Assembly (NCBI GenBank): GCA_017654935.2
Contig: CM065687.1
Coordinates: 18,952,571 to 19,016,570, forward strand
Origin: Phymorhynchus buccinoides
Lineage: Eukaryota; Mollusca; Gastropoda; Neogastropoda; Raphitomidae
Length of the DNA stretch: 64,000 nucleotides
Direction of reading: 5' to 3'
Part shown: positions 45,370 through 57,311 of the stretch, piece after piece
Position numbering within the stretch: the stretch's first letter is position 1
Layout of the letters: each line of letters opens with the position of its first letter
Program-made: the position numbers and the translations under genes
The notes under the pieces: generated by a model
The model's input: the letters and a program-made list of their open reading frames with translations, nothing else
The model's database searches: none
What the model was told of the DNA's origin: nothing

Positions 45370-46375
45370 GGTGCCCGCAAAATGTAAATCGGGTCATAGC
45401 ACGCGCGTTTATGAACGGATGCTGTTGACATTTTGCACCAAGATAGTCACTAACTGAGTAACTCATGCACATTCCAAATTTCGAGTCAATGTCGGGTCTG
45501 GTTACGCCGCGGTTTGTGAAAAGGTTAAGCGGCTTGGATTCGCTTCCTGTTTGGCACATGGATAGTCACCGTCCCCGACCCCGGTCACCTACCTTCCAAA
45601 CTCGAAGGCAATCCGGCCAGAAATACCGGAGATACGGGCGCCGAGAGGCCGGCGGATACGCGTTTCACGCATAATTTGCCAGACCGCGCAAATGACATGG
45701 CCGCCTCTGTTGCCGTTGCCATCGCCCCGTTAGGGCTCACAGCAAATTTGAAGCGATTCGGTCGAAAAACGGCGGAGTTATAAGGCCCGTTTTGTGTTTC
45801 AGACACACACACACGGACACTTGCCTTTTTAATAAAGAATAATGGCTTCTCTCGATGTTTATATCTCGGGTACCGTAAAATCATATAGTAAAAAACAAAC
45901 TGTCCGTGTGTGTGCCCGTGTGTGTCTGAAACACAAAACGGGCCTTATAACTCCGCCGTTTTTCGACCGAATCGCTTCAAATTTGCTGTGAGCCCTAACG
46001 GGGCGATGGCAACGGCAACGGCAACCGTGTCATTTGCGCGGTTTCGCAAATGCGCGAAACGCGCATCCGCCGGCCTCTCGGCGCCCGTATCTCCGGCGTT
46101 TCTGGGCCGATTGCCTTCGAATTTGGCAGGAAGATGACCGGGGCCGGGGACTATCCGTGTGCCAAACGGAAACCGGAAGCGAATCAATTCAGAAATGCCG
46201 GAGATACGGGCGCCGACAGGCCGCTTCACGTTTTCATAAACCGCGGCGTAACCAGACCCGACATTGACTCGAGATTTGGAACATGCGTGACCAGGGATAG
46301 TGACTATCGTCGTGCAAAATTTCAACACCATCCCTTCATAAACACGCGCTATAAACCGATTTATTTTGCAGGACG
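45370..46375. repeat. Large imperfect palindrome, arms about 460 bp
   Basis: Left arm 45370-45830 and right arm 45900-46375 are reverse complements with substitutions and small indels; the spacer is about 65 bp. Matching anchors include CGCGGTTTGTGAAAA against TTTTCATAAACCGCGG, and GGCGGAGTTATAAGGCCCGT against ACGGGCCTTATAACTCCGCC. The arms share the GGGCCTTATAACTCCGCC phrase with the array at 1-420. Either two inverted copies of a dispersed repeat or one fold-back element. Confidence 0.88.
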
Positions 46376-46684
46376 CTAATTTCAACCAACACTTCACACA
46401 TAACCAAAGACTCTAAAAGGGGAAGATGGACTACTTAAGAGTTACGGCGAGCCTGGCTGATCGTTAGTGGGGTAGTTCACAATGGCGGCTATGCAAAGAC
46501 TCAGATTGGAATTTGAACGGAGAATTCAACTGGCCTATCGACGTGTTATGTCATAAAGATGTTTAAAAGGGACACAACCAGTGTTTCTGTCCTCACTACT
46601 CATATAGGGAAAAGGGACCAGATGTTAGTCTTTTCTTTTCAATGTCTTTGGCTCTTTGCTTGCCTCCCGGCCGCACGCTGCAGC

Positions 46685-46701
46685 TATTTTTATACAGACA
46701 G

Positions 46702-46742
<41 letters not shown>

Positions 46743-47250
46743 ACTGGGGTGTGGGTGGGGGTGGGAGTAGAACACAGCAAGCTTCCCCCCCCTAGGGATA
46801 CTGGGAGGGGGGGGGGTCTTCCGTACAAATAGTTCCCCCACCTTCTGGAAGTTCTGTGCTTATAACTACCTCTAATCTGTCAGTCTCTTTGATTCTGCCT
46901 TTTCCCTTTGCATGCTGTTATCTACTATCGTTCTGCCTTTCCGGTCCATTCTCCTGCCTTTTTTCAAGAAATACTTTCAAAAAGATTTCCTCTAGCCAAA
47001 GTCAGACATGCTGGGCCTAATTATTCTTACTTAGGTGCATAACAGCAGCATGATGCATCTATGTTCGTAATTGACAGAAATTCTCCTGCCTTTTTTCAAT
47101 AAATACTTTCAAAAAGATTTCCTCTACCCGAAGTCAGACAGGCTGGGCCTAATTATTCTTACTTAGGCGCATAACAGCAGCATGATGCATCTACGTTCGT
47201 AATTGACAGAAACATGCCTGAACGACCGAAGAACAAGAACTTAGAAGACG
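46685..47250 (+). mobile_element. GA run and dispersed element E with internal duplication
   Basis: GA repeat at about 46703-46740, then element E from about 46790 (GGGATACTGGGAGGGG; AGTTCCCCCACCTTCTGGAA). A segment of about 130 bp (ATTCTCCTGCCTTTTTTCAA to GTTCGTAATTGACAGAAA) is present twice in tandem, at about 46948 and 47082. Confidence 0.75.
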
Positions 47251-47269
47251 AAGAAAAAGAAGTACTACT

Positions 47270-48055
47270 CTCTCACTCTCTCTCTCTCTGCGCGCGCGAG
47301 GTCAAAGTCGAAATGATTATGAAACTCTTTCTGCGATAGGTCAAGATGTACCCCCCCCCCCCCCCCCCCCCCCCCCTGAAAAGAAAGACCTTACACATTT
47401 GTGATCCATTTTCTTGGAAGGTGAAATGCTGCCTTCTTCTTGGAAATGTAAAACCGAAAATTTCACTTTCGTGTGTTTGAGACTGGCTGTCTGTTGAAAG
47501 CCACAATAGCAAACAAGTGTGTCGCCGAGTGGCAGATAAGTCCCCGAGCAAGTAAATGTGGGGAGGGGGTAGGTGTAGGGAGGAGATAGCTGCCACGGGG
47601 TTAAAACTGCCACGGGGGTTAACTGCCACGGGGCGATTGCTAGTAAAAATAAAATATAATTATACGGTACCCGAGATAATCTCAGATATAAACATCGTCA
47701 AGCGATTTGTGAAATTGCATAAAATAATATTTCTAAAAGTTGTAAACGCCACCAAAAATGCGAAATAAAATAATTAAAACCAACACTTACCTTAACAAGT
47801 ACCTTAACGGTAGATCTAGCCTTCGTGGTTTGTGTTGACGCTTCGAAATGGCGGGATCGAGTAACCACGTTAAGTTTAACGTACTTCCGCTGATGAAATA
47901 GTCATGCGCGTGTAAAAAATAGTCCCAATAGGTTAAAAAAAATGGCCCCCAAAGTTGAATTTTTCGATTATAAACGCAACCTGAACTTCCGGAAACGACA
48001 TACACTAACACACTTCAACAGTGTTTTTTGTTAATTATTGATGGATTTTCATTCA
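47270..48055. other. Gene-free interval with a poly-C run
   Basis: C run at about 47350-47377. GCCACGGGG occurs three times at 47593-47635. No exon. Confidence 0.65.
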
Positions 48056-48096
48056 TAATTCATAGCAAAAGATTGCAAGCTTAAACCCAAGAGATT

Positions 48097-49251
48097 TTGG
48101 AAATATACATACGAACTAAAACTAAATGTAAGTCATGTATAAGTCCCTTAGTTAAGGAAGATGGTGGCGTTGCTCAAACAGATATGGAAAAAGCTGACAC
48201 TCTAAACAGGTTCTTTTCTAGTGTATTTTCGAAGGAAGATTTAGATAATTTACCTCCAAGTAATCTCGCTCATGGTTGGTCTGATGGTAAGACAGTTGCA
48301 GACATAGTCATAACACCAAAAGCTATTGAAACAAAGTTGTACGAATTAGATGTAAATAAAGCACATGGTCCTGATGGTATTCCACCTAGAGTTTTGAAAG
48401 AACTCAGTAAAGAATTGGCTGCTCCATTAAGTATACTTTTTAATAAGTCAGTCAGTATGGGAACTATTCCCGGGGATTGGAAAAACGCCTATGTTACAGC
48501 TATATTTAAGAAAGGTACCAAGAGTGACCCAGGAAACTATAGGCCAGTTAGCTTAACATCTGTGACTTGTAAAGTTTTCGAATCCATTATAAGAGATGTA
48601 ATTGTTGATCACATGAATGTAAATAATCTTTACACCGAATGCCAGCATGGTTTCCGAAAACACAGATCTTGTGTCACACAGCTACTTAAGGTTATGCAGG
48701 ATTTAACAGATTTTTTTGATAAAGGTGAAAATATTGATATGATTTACTTTGATTTTAGAAAGGCCTTTGATTCGGTTCCCCATCAAAGATTACTTATTAA
48801 GTTAGAATATTATGGTATAACAGGTAATATATTAGGATGGATTAGAGATTTCTTAAAAGGAAGAAAGCAGGCTGTCAGAGTTGGAAATGCTTATTCAGAA
48901 AATGTTAACGTTATAAGTGGTATACCCCAAGGGAGCATACTTGGTCCAGTTCTTTTTACAATTTTTATAAATGATTTGCCTCAAGAGATAATTAGTTCCT
49001 GCAAAATATTTGCAGATGATACTAAGCTTTACAATACTACTGCAAACTTCATGTTATTGCAAAAGGATGTAGATTCCTTAGTAAATTGGTCAGAAACCTG
49101 GAAGTTGTACTTCAATGCGTCTAAATGTAAGCTTATGCATTTAGGTAAAAACAATCCTTGTAACCAATATACTATGAAAAATGGTGATACTATAAATGAA
49201 ATAATAAAATGTACAGAAGAGAAGGATTTAGGTGTAATAATGGATAATTAG
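48097..49251 (+). pseudogene. Reverse transcriptase domain of a CR1/L2-like LINE
   Basis: 384 codons in one open frame without an ATG at the correct place. Motifs in order: LNRFFSSVFSKE, KAHGPDGIPPRVLKEL, PGNYRPVSLTS, QHGFRKHRSC, MIYFDFRKAFDSVPH (catalytic Asp), GIPQGSILGPVLFTIFINDL, KIFADDTKLY (catalytic FADD), LYFNASKCKLMHLGKNNP, EEKDLGVIMDN. The core catalytic residues are intact, but the protein is cut at both ends. In the family this copies the LINE RNA at the nicked target. Confidence 0.92.
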
Positions 49252-49252
49252 A

Positions 49253-50491
49253 TGTGACGAGGTAATGGGTTAAAAGGCTAAGCCTCTAGGGAAGACTTTT
49301 AGTGTGTTAAATTTTCAAGTAGAAAATTTGCCTTTTAACCCACTTCTCTAGGGTATGGGAGATGAGCAACTTTCCCGGCCCCTTTTCATCTAATAAATTT
49401 TATATTTGTGCCCGGGTTCTGGCTCGTATGATTGTAAGAAATACAAGTGGTTGATTTGCTCTTAAATGGCAGACAGAGAGAAGTAGGGTTTTACATGAAA
49501 TTACAAGACTCCCACTCTCATCAGTCTGACCAAAGGGTTCAGGATTATTTGACACTTGTATTTTATTTACTCACAAAATCTGCATAAGATTATGCAACAA
49601 TAATAATAAAGCAGCTCAATGGCGCCAAAACAAAATGTGAATGAAAAAACAATGGAATCCGAAAGGATTTACAAGACTTTTGTTTTTCTAGAAGGTTAGC
49701 CCCAAACAGGAAGGGTCACTAAGTGTCCTGGGTTCCAGTTAGTGTTTTGTTGGCACTGTCGTGGGGACTTAACTCATGGCTGTGCTGAAGTTCCTCCACA
49801 GGGATCGGCGAGTGCTGGGTTGGCTGGGCTTGCTCGTCAGGTGAGAGTAGCTCCCAGTCGTTCGCGGTTACGGCTTCGCGGGATGGCACGGTTCAGGCGT
49901 GGTCTCCTCGCGGATTCTGGGTGCGGGGCGTCTTGGCGGCGTTCCCGTCTTGGTGCTTGTGAGTCAGGGATATCTTCCTGCCCACGATGCCCTGTAGTTG
50001 GGCTATATAAAGACTGGCTGGGAGAGAGGTTGAGTCTGCAATGTTGCTCCAGCCAGGTTTCAGCGTCTTGTGTCAAAGTATGTGTAAGCTAACTTTTTCT
50101 CACTACTCCAAATTATAGCCTTCACTTTCAAACAATGAAAGCCTGTAGGCGGTGGTTTATAGCAATTGACACGTCACAAGATGATGCTATAATTTTATGC
50201 ATACTAGTACCGAACAATCACGTGCCAGTTACATCATTATCACATGCCGACATTCCTATCTTTCTCGTGATGGGAAGGAAGGGTTCAAAGGCCACCGACT
50301 GTGGGGGTTGCTTTCCCGTGATGGGGAGGTAGATCGGGCTTCAAAGAGACAAATGCCTTAATCGGCGTCTGTTTGAAGCTGACGGGCAATTAAAGTGGCG
50401 GCCGGTCGATTTCCGAGAAATGAAAAGGGGAGAGAGGGGGGGGAGGAGGGGTAGATAAGAAAGAGGGGTCGTGCGGGACACTTACGTCACA
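49253..50491. mobile_element. About 1.24-kb insertion within the reverse transcriptase
   Basis: The RT reads LGVIMDN up to 49250, and NLKFDCHIHAAVKKANKMLG starts at about 50494, the expected next block. The material between begins ATGTGACGAGG and ends TTACGTCACAAAG, giving short inverted ends (TGTGACG/CGTCACA). It contains GTTGGCACTGTCGTGGG and other unique sequence with no recognisable protein. Confidence 0.78.
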
Positions 50492-50494
50492 AAG

Positions 50495-50595
50495 AACCTT
50501 AAATTTGATTGTCATATTCACGCAGCTGTAAAGAAGGCAAATAAAATGCTAGGAATTATTAAGCGAACCTTTTGTTACATAGATAATGATAGTTG
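50495..50595 (+). pseudogene. LINE RT continuation after the insertion
   Basis: Reads NLKFDCHIHAAVKKANKMLG and IIKRTFCYIDND, the family's usual sequence after the EKDLGV block. Homology ends near 50595. Confidence 0.85.
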
Positions 50596-50689
50596 AGCTT
50601 AACGTCTTCTCGGTCAAAATGGACACATCTGAGACATTACTATTTGTAAAGTTAAGATACAAATTAAAAACAAGGGCATCACCGAGCGG

Positions 50690-51290
50690 CAGCAACGCAT
50701 TGTGACAATGCAACCCCGGACAGAGTTATGTCCTCTCCCCCACCCCACCACTTTCCACCCTTACAGAACGCATAAAATACATAGCCCAAAATTTGAAGCG
50801 ATTCTGTTCAGTAGTTCACGAGATACAGCTGAACTTTTATACAAACTTCCTTGCACCCCCCCCCCCCCCCCCCCCCCCCCCCAATAAACACACCACTTTC
50901 CACCCTTACAGAACGCATAAAATACATAGCCCAAAATTTGAAGCGATTCTGTTCAGTAGTTCACGAGATACAGCTGAACTTTTATACAAACTTCCTTGCA
51001 CCATGGTACACCACCACACAAAATTTGAAGCGTTTCTGTTCACTAGTTCACGAGATAAAGCTGGGGGAAAATTACATAGCCCAAAGAAGGAAATTTCGGT
51101 TTCAAGGTCAAACTTGAAGGTCAAGGTCAGCACGGTGTTGATTAACGAAAGGAAGCTTCCTTTTCAAGCTGTCTATCACTCTGCCAATTTTAATCAAAAT
51201 CAAAACAGTAGTTTTTAAGATAATCGATACACAGACAGACACACAGACACACACACACACAAACCGATCGCAATACCTCGGCCTCTGGCC
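50690..51290. repeat. Dispersed AAATTTGAAGCGATTCTGTT repeats with poly-C
   Basis: The phrase AAATTTGAAGCG-TTCTGTTCA followed by CACGAGATA occurs three times (about 50790, 50935, 51020), with a C run at 50856-50882 inside one copy. A part with CAAGGTCAAACTTGAAGGTC relates it to the repeats at 600-1390. Confidence 0.75.
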
Positions 51291-51299
51291 GGGTAACAA

Positions 51300-52330
51300 A
51301 ACTTCTTATTTTTAAAACTGACTTTACTGGTTTCAGTTTCTCTAGACGACGGTCGCCGCGCGCATAACTGTTACGCCAAAAGGGATAATATTATATTATA
51401 AGAAACACTTTAGAAACCGTTTTTCGGAAAAATATTACAAGCAATTGTCAGGGGCTAATTTCTCTAGATAACGGTCGCCGCGCGAATAACGCTCACGGCA
51501 AACGAGGCCTAAGAAACACCTTAGAAAGCGTTTGCAGAAGAATATTACAAGCTCTTGTCTGATTCAATTTTTAAAATTATTTTAAACAAACTGTAATGGA
51601 CCAATCAACAACAAGAACCGTATTCACCCCCAACTAGTTCCGGATAGTTCGCCGCTTGTCACCTTTCGACTGAGAGCAAAACGCCATGCAAACTATCGGC
51701 AAACGAAGGGTGTTTCTTAGACCGTTTTTGCCGATTTGAGCGAGCACAACGTAACGTGAGCCCTTGTGTTTCCAGCGATAGCAGCCCACCCCATGCAGGT
51801 CACGTGATAGTTCGCCAAGAGATACTTTGGGAGCAGCCACAAAACGTTTGCAGCAAACGTCGGCAAAATATGTCTTTCTTAGTACAGTTTTTGCCGATTT
51901 GCGCTCACGCGACTTAACGTTAGTCCTTGTGAAACGGACCCAGAATCGGGGGTGCTTGATGCGTGCGCACTAATCGGAAGTGTATTCGAGAGTTAGTTTT
52001 CCTTGTTTTTCACGTGTTCCTTTATTTGTTTCCAACCAAGCTACCGGTATTCGGTAAGCTATCTTTTCGTGATAATGTAATCACGTATGTTCTGACTGTT
52101 TTTTGTACCCCGCACTTGATTATATAGGCCTAATTATCACAGTGAGGCCATCATTGCAATATTAGATTCATAGACATTTATTTGAACAAATATGTTAACA
52201 GTTTATGTGCACACACTGTGTGACACAGTCACAGTGACACTGACAGTCCCTCAAAGCCAAACCAAAGGCAGCCTGACCCTGACTTTAGTTACCAGCTACT
52301 ACTAGTTACCAGCCGCGTGACAAAGCTGGT
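51300..52330. other. Gene-free interval with short local duplications
   Basis: TCTCTAGA-ACGGTCGCCGCGCG occurs near 51340 and 51465, and GTCTTTCTTAG-ACAGTTTTTGCCGATTTG-like words near 51710 and 51870. No gene recognised. Confidence 0.6.
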
Positions 52331-52379
52331 AATGTTTTCAGTGAATTCTGTTCCTGACTGGCTGGCTGACTATGCTATC

Positions 52380-53400
52380 ACGATAACGTTTGAACGGAGG
52401 GACCAAGGACGCTCAAATTTGTGCATATGGATAGGTACTAAAAATATCTATGCCAAGCTCGAAAGTGAAGGTCAAAGGTTAAAGGTCAAGGTCACTGGAG
52501 CCGAAAATGCTGCCAAACATCTGGCATGATGACGGAGAGACCTATGATGCTCAAATTTTGCATGCAGATAGGTACTAAAGATATCTAGGTCAAGTTAAAA
52601 AATGAAGGTCATAGAGGTCACTCACTCACTGGCACTGAAAATGTTGCTGAGCACCTGGCGCGATAACGATGAAAAGGAGGGACCTAGGATGCTCAAATTT
52701 TGCATGTAGATATGTACTAAGAATATCTTGGCCAAATTCAAAAATGGTCATAGGTCAAAGGTCAAGGTCACTGAAGCCAAAAATGCTGCCAAACTACTGG
52801 CACAATAACGTTTGAACGCATGGACCTAGGACATTCAAATTTTGCTTGCAGATAGGTACTAAGGATATCTAGACCAAGTTCAAAACTGAAGGTCATAGGT
52901 CAAAGATCAAGGTTTCTGGCACCAAAAATGCTGCTGAGCACCTGGCATGATTGATAACCAATAAACCATTGAACGAAGGGACCTAGGACGCTCACATTTT
53001 GCATGCGGATAGGTACTAAGAATAGTAAGATTTTATTGGCGAAATTCAAAAATGGTCATAGGTCAAACTTTCAAAGGTCAAGGACACTGGAGCCAAAAAT
53101 GCTGCAGAGCTCCTGGCACAATAACATTTGAATGCAGGGACATAGGACACTCAAATTTTGCTTGCAGATAGGTATTAATAAGGATATCTAGACCAGGTTC
53201 GAAAATCAAGGTCATAGGTCAAGATCACTGGAGCCGAAAATGCTGCTAAGCACCTGGCACGATAACTTTTGAACAGAGGGATCTAGGATACTCAAATTTT
53301 GCATGCAGATAGGTACTTTGGATATCTAGGCCAGGTTTAAAAATGAAGGCCATAGGTTAAAGGTCAAGGTCACATGAGCCGGAAATGCTGCCGAGCTTTT
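52380..53400. repeat. Array of about 7 units rich in AGGTCA direct repeats
   Basis: Units of about 140-160 bp start near ATAACGTTTGAACGGAGGGA, continue GGACGCTCAAATTTTGCATG and GATAGGTACTAA-ATATCTAG, and then carry AGGTCATAGGTCAAAGGTCA or variants and CACTGGAGCC. The exact DR1-type string AGGTCAAAGGTCA is present near 52755. A diverged run of half-sites is near 52470, and TCAAGGTCA (extended half-site) recurs in several units. Confidence 0.9.
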
Positions 53401-53947
53401 GGGTATGTATTCACATTGTGATATACATATATATCTGAAAGGTTCGTTTCTAGCTGAGAAACGAAGCACTGCAGCTGAAAATACTGCCGTGTGGCTGGTG
53501 ATCTACTACATCTAGGGTCTTACTCTTAGCCTCTAGTTTAGTTGTTTAGTTTAAGCATTGACCTAGGTCGATGGTTGAATCATGCCAATGAATGGTAGCT
53601 TGAACTTTGAAGCTTATCTGTAGGCTAAAGTGAACCGATGAAATGAAAGACGTGGGTTGTGAATCACTGAATCAGTGAATGGCTTGTCTCAGTGTCAGCT
53701 TTGTTTTTTCCATGCTATCTACTACTTGTACTAAAGGGGTGACACTTTCTAGAAGAATTTGTTTTTCTTACAATTTATGTCAGGCAGGAAAAGGTGAGTG
53801 TATGTTTATTTTATTGCATTTGGTACTTAAATGCGCAATCCAAGTGTGTGTGTCACTGTGTGTGTATGTGTGCGTAGGTGCATGTGTGTGTACTGTGTGT
53901 CACTCTGTGTGTGTGTGTGTACTGTGTACTGTGTGTGTGTGTGTCAC

Positions 53948-53978
<31 letters not shown>

Positions 53979-54227
53979 TCTATTTTCGAAATCAGGGTGC
54001 ACAAAATTTGCCTCTGGGATTTTAGAGTTAAGTTATGTATATTTTGGGGGTATCTTTTTACATAATTTAAAAAAAAAAAGTCAAACTGTGCATCAGTTAA
54101 AGAAAACATTCATGCATTTTGTGATGCCCTGGCCTAAAATCCAATGCATTAGATAATGGGAAATTTGAGCGTCACAGACAACAACAAAAAGGTGACATGT
54201 GATGTGTGTCGCTGTAGTGCGCGCATA

Positions 54228-54318
<91 letters not shown>

Positions 54319-55371
54319 AGTTTGGTATGTATGTGTGTGTGTGTGCATGGATGGAAGCTTATTCAGTTATTGCAGGAAAAGCAGGAATCCTGATTTTGGC
54401 TTTGTTATTTTTCAGGAAATCCTGAATTTGCAATACTTTATTGAAGAATAATTACGGTACCCTGGAAATAGAAAAAAACACTTCTTTACTTTAGTTGTTA
54501 AAAAATACACAAAAGCTGTCTCTAAATCAGTAAATGCTCTGATTTTATTAGTAAAGGTGTACAAAAAAATATCATCCCCCAGATCCCCCACAAAGGACTC
54601 CACCCCTTGACAACCCAGGCCTTCCTGCTTTTCATTTTGTCCAGGTTTCATCATTCTTAATCTTATTATTCCGATTGGGGAGGCTTATCCTGCCCCACAC
54701 CTAAAGTCTTCGTTTAGACTGCAATTGGCGCACAGGATGCATGCTTTGTGAGTTTCGTGCCATCCATTCTACCGGCACACGCGGCATACTCGTAAGAGTC
54801 GTACTGAATAGTGGAATGGGCTTTAACGTGCGCTCAAGATATTGTGCGTGCGTTCGCACATGGGACCTCGGTTTTAGGTCTCATCCGAAGGACCAGTAAA
54901 TAGGAGTAAAGTATCTTTCCAAGGGATGCACCACCTTGACCAGCTGGGTTTGAACCAGCGCACTCGCAAACCATCCTTGTATGTGCAGGGCCAGGCCTAG
55001 GACACATTAGAGGGGGGGGGGGGGTACAAGCAAGGGCTGGGGGTTGGTGTAGGCCCTTGGTGGGGTCCAGGGGCATTAGGGTGGGGGTCAGCGGGCAAGG
55101 CCCCCTGAAGCTGATTTTTTTTAACAAATTAAAGTGCCAAAACTCCCTATAAATTGTACCTTAGAAAAACAAAACAGTAAGTATTCATGACTGTTTTTAC
55201 TCTCTGTCTTTCTTTTTTTTTTTTTTTTTTTTTCTCATATTTTTATTTGGTGGGAGGGGGGTGGGGTTATGGAACCCAGGTAACCACCCACCCCCCTGGA
55301 TCCGTCCCTGATGTGTGTGTGTGCGCATGTGTGTGTAGGCTGTGTGTCTTATTCAGTTTTCCTTTTCACAG
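53401..55371 (+). other. Interval upstream of PSPH with GT repeats, a SINE and G/T runs
   Basis: GT repeats at about 53851-53975 and 54229-54318. A T run at 55212-55232 and a G run at 55013-55023. Any untranslated first PSPH exon would be in or before this interval, but I cannot place it. Confidence 0.6.
54655..54975 (-). mobile_element. tRNA-headed SINE, minus orientation, copy 3 (head truncated)
   Basis: Shares GCGCACAGGATGCATGC, GAATAGTGGAATGGGCTTTA, GGGACCTCGGTTTTAGGTC and AGGAGTAAAGTATC with 20655-21027 and 43340-43712. It ends at the box B-like part (GGGTTTGAACCAGCGCACTC). Confidence 0.8.
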
Positions 55372-55543
55372 GTGCCACAACCTCTGCCAGGATGCCCACA
55401 GACGTGGACCGAAAAGCCGCCGTACGCAGAGTGTGGCAGAAGGCGGACGCTGTGTGTTTTGACGTCGACTCCACAGTGATTAAAGACGAAGGGCTGGACG
55501 AGCTGGCCAAGTATTGCGGAGTGGGGGAAGAAGTGAAAGCCTG
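55372..55543 (+). CDS. PSPH: PSPH exon with start codon
   Basis: Acceptor TTTTCACAG at 55371, 20 bp of 5' UTR, ATG at 55392 (CAGGATGC). Codes residues 1-50 and two bases more: [18 protein letters not shown] and [16 protein letters not shown]. Donor TG|GTGAGA. Confidence 0.94.
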
Positions 55544-56922
55544 GTGAGAATCTTTGCATGTAATATCATTAACCCCACCCACCCCCTTGTGGGGATACCG
55601 GGGGGTCTTTTGTATAAATAGTTCCCCTTTAGCAGTAGTGAATAGTAATCAGTTGTACCCGTGTGTGTGTGGTGGTGTGCGTGCGTGAGATTGTTATCCA
55701 TTTGTGAATGATGTTCACACTGTAACTTGTAACCTTCTGGAAGTTCTGTGCTTGTAACTTCCTCTAATCTGTCACTCGCTTTGGCTCTACCTTTACTCTT
55801 TGCTTACTATTATCTAGCCTACTATCTTTCTGCCTTACTGATCCATTCTCTTGCCTTTTTTTAAGAAACACTTTAAAAAGAAAATCCTTCAGCCGAAGTC
55901 GGACTTGCTGGGCCTAACAATTTCTTAGTTAGGCGCATAATGGCAACATGACGCATCTGCGCTCATAATTGACAGGAAACTGAGCGATCGAAGAAGAAGA
56001 AGAAGATCATTACGTGTTGTGACATTGCTGTCATCATTGCACACATTCTATTAATAAAAGCTCCATTGTATAATTGTGTTTTGCTACTAATAAGTAATGA
56101 ATATTTTTTGTGTAGAAGCTCTCTGATGGTGCACAGTGTGTGCATGTGGTGTGTGTGTGATCTCTGTGTGTGTGTGTGTGTGTGTCACTGTGTGTGTGTG
56201 TGTTTGTGTAGCTGTGTGTGTATGCGTGCACGTGTGTGTGTCTGTGTCACTGTGTGTGTCTGTGTCACGTGTGTGTGTGTGTGTGTGTGTGCAAGTGTGT
56301 GTGTGTGCAAGTGTGTGTGTGTGTGTGTGTGTTAAAGTGTTTGTGTGCTTCAATACATGGTTTGTGTACACAATTTACAACACTCTTTTGAACTCATGCC
56401 TGTTAAAGTGATGAGTTCAAGTTTATGCAGCATTACAATAATACATATCATTGTACGTTAACTAACAGGACGTTGAAGGCTATGGGTGGAGCCGTATCGT
56501 TCCGGGAAGCTCTGACGGAGCGTCTGAAAATCGTGCAGCCCCGCCGTCAGCAAGTGGAGGACTTTGTGGCCAGCAAACCCCCTCAGCTGAGTGAGGGCAT
56601 CCAGTAGGTGTCTACATGTACCCCTTCGTTGTGTGCACCTGTACTAAAATCTGTTACAGCACACAGCATAATAATAATAATAATAACAGTACATTTATAT
56701 AGCGCTTTACCTCAGATGAGCCCAAAGCGCTTTACAATCAATTATTCATCAACAGATAACAAAAAACAACATTCAAGAGTGACACCAACCACCAACAGTG
56801 CATATGCAAAGCAACTCTCTCTCTCTCTCTAACACACACACGCACACACACACACGCACACACACACGCACACGCGCACGCACACACACACACACACACA
56901 CACACGCGCACACACGCACACA

Positions 56923-56996
<74 letters not shown>

Positions 56997-57213
56997 AACA
57001 CACAATTATTGACGCCAACTCGTTCATACCCCATTCGGTAAGTCACAGCAACTGAGCCGCATGGACTGACCACATACACCAACACGCAGACACAAACACC
57101 CTCACACACAACGTACGCACGCAGACAGACACACAGACACGCACACACACACACACACACATGCGTGCACACACAACCCACAAAACCAAAATACACACAA
57201 GCACACATTCATG

Positions 57214-57311
<98 letters not shown>

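Larger units (their letters stand above)
48060..50600 (+). mobile_element. CR1/L2-like LINE reverse transcriptase fragment, interrupted
   Basis: It starts near 48064 with KPKRFWKY (in another frame from the RT), continues as the RT domain 48097-49251, is cut by an insertion of about 1.24 kb, and resumes at about 50495-50595. It lacks the endonuclease half and the 3' end. It complements the LINE at 7691-9975, which has the endonuclease half only. Confidence 0.88.

Noticed and set aside
49742..50092. 116-codon frame as a gene
   Set aside because: It lies in the insertion that splits the RT, has no recognisable domain and uneven composition.
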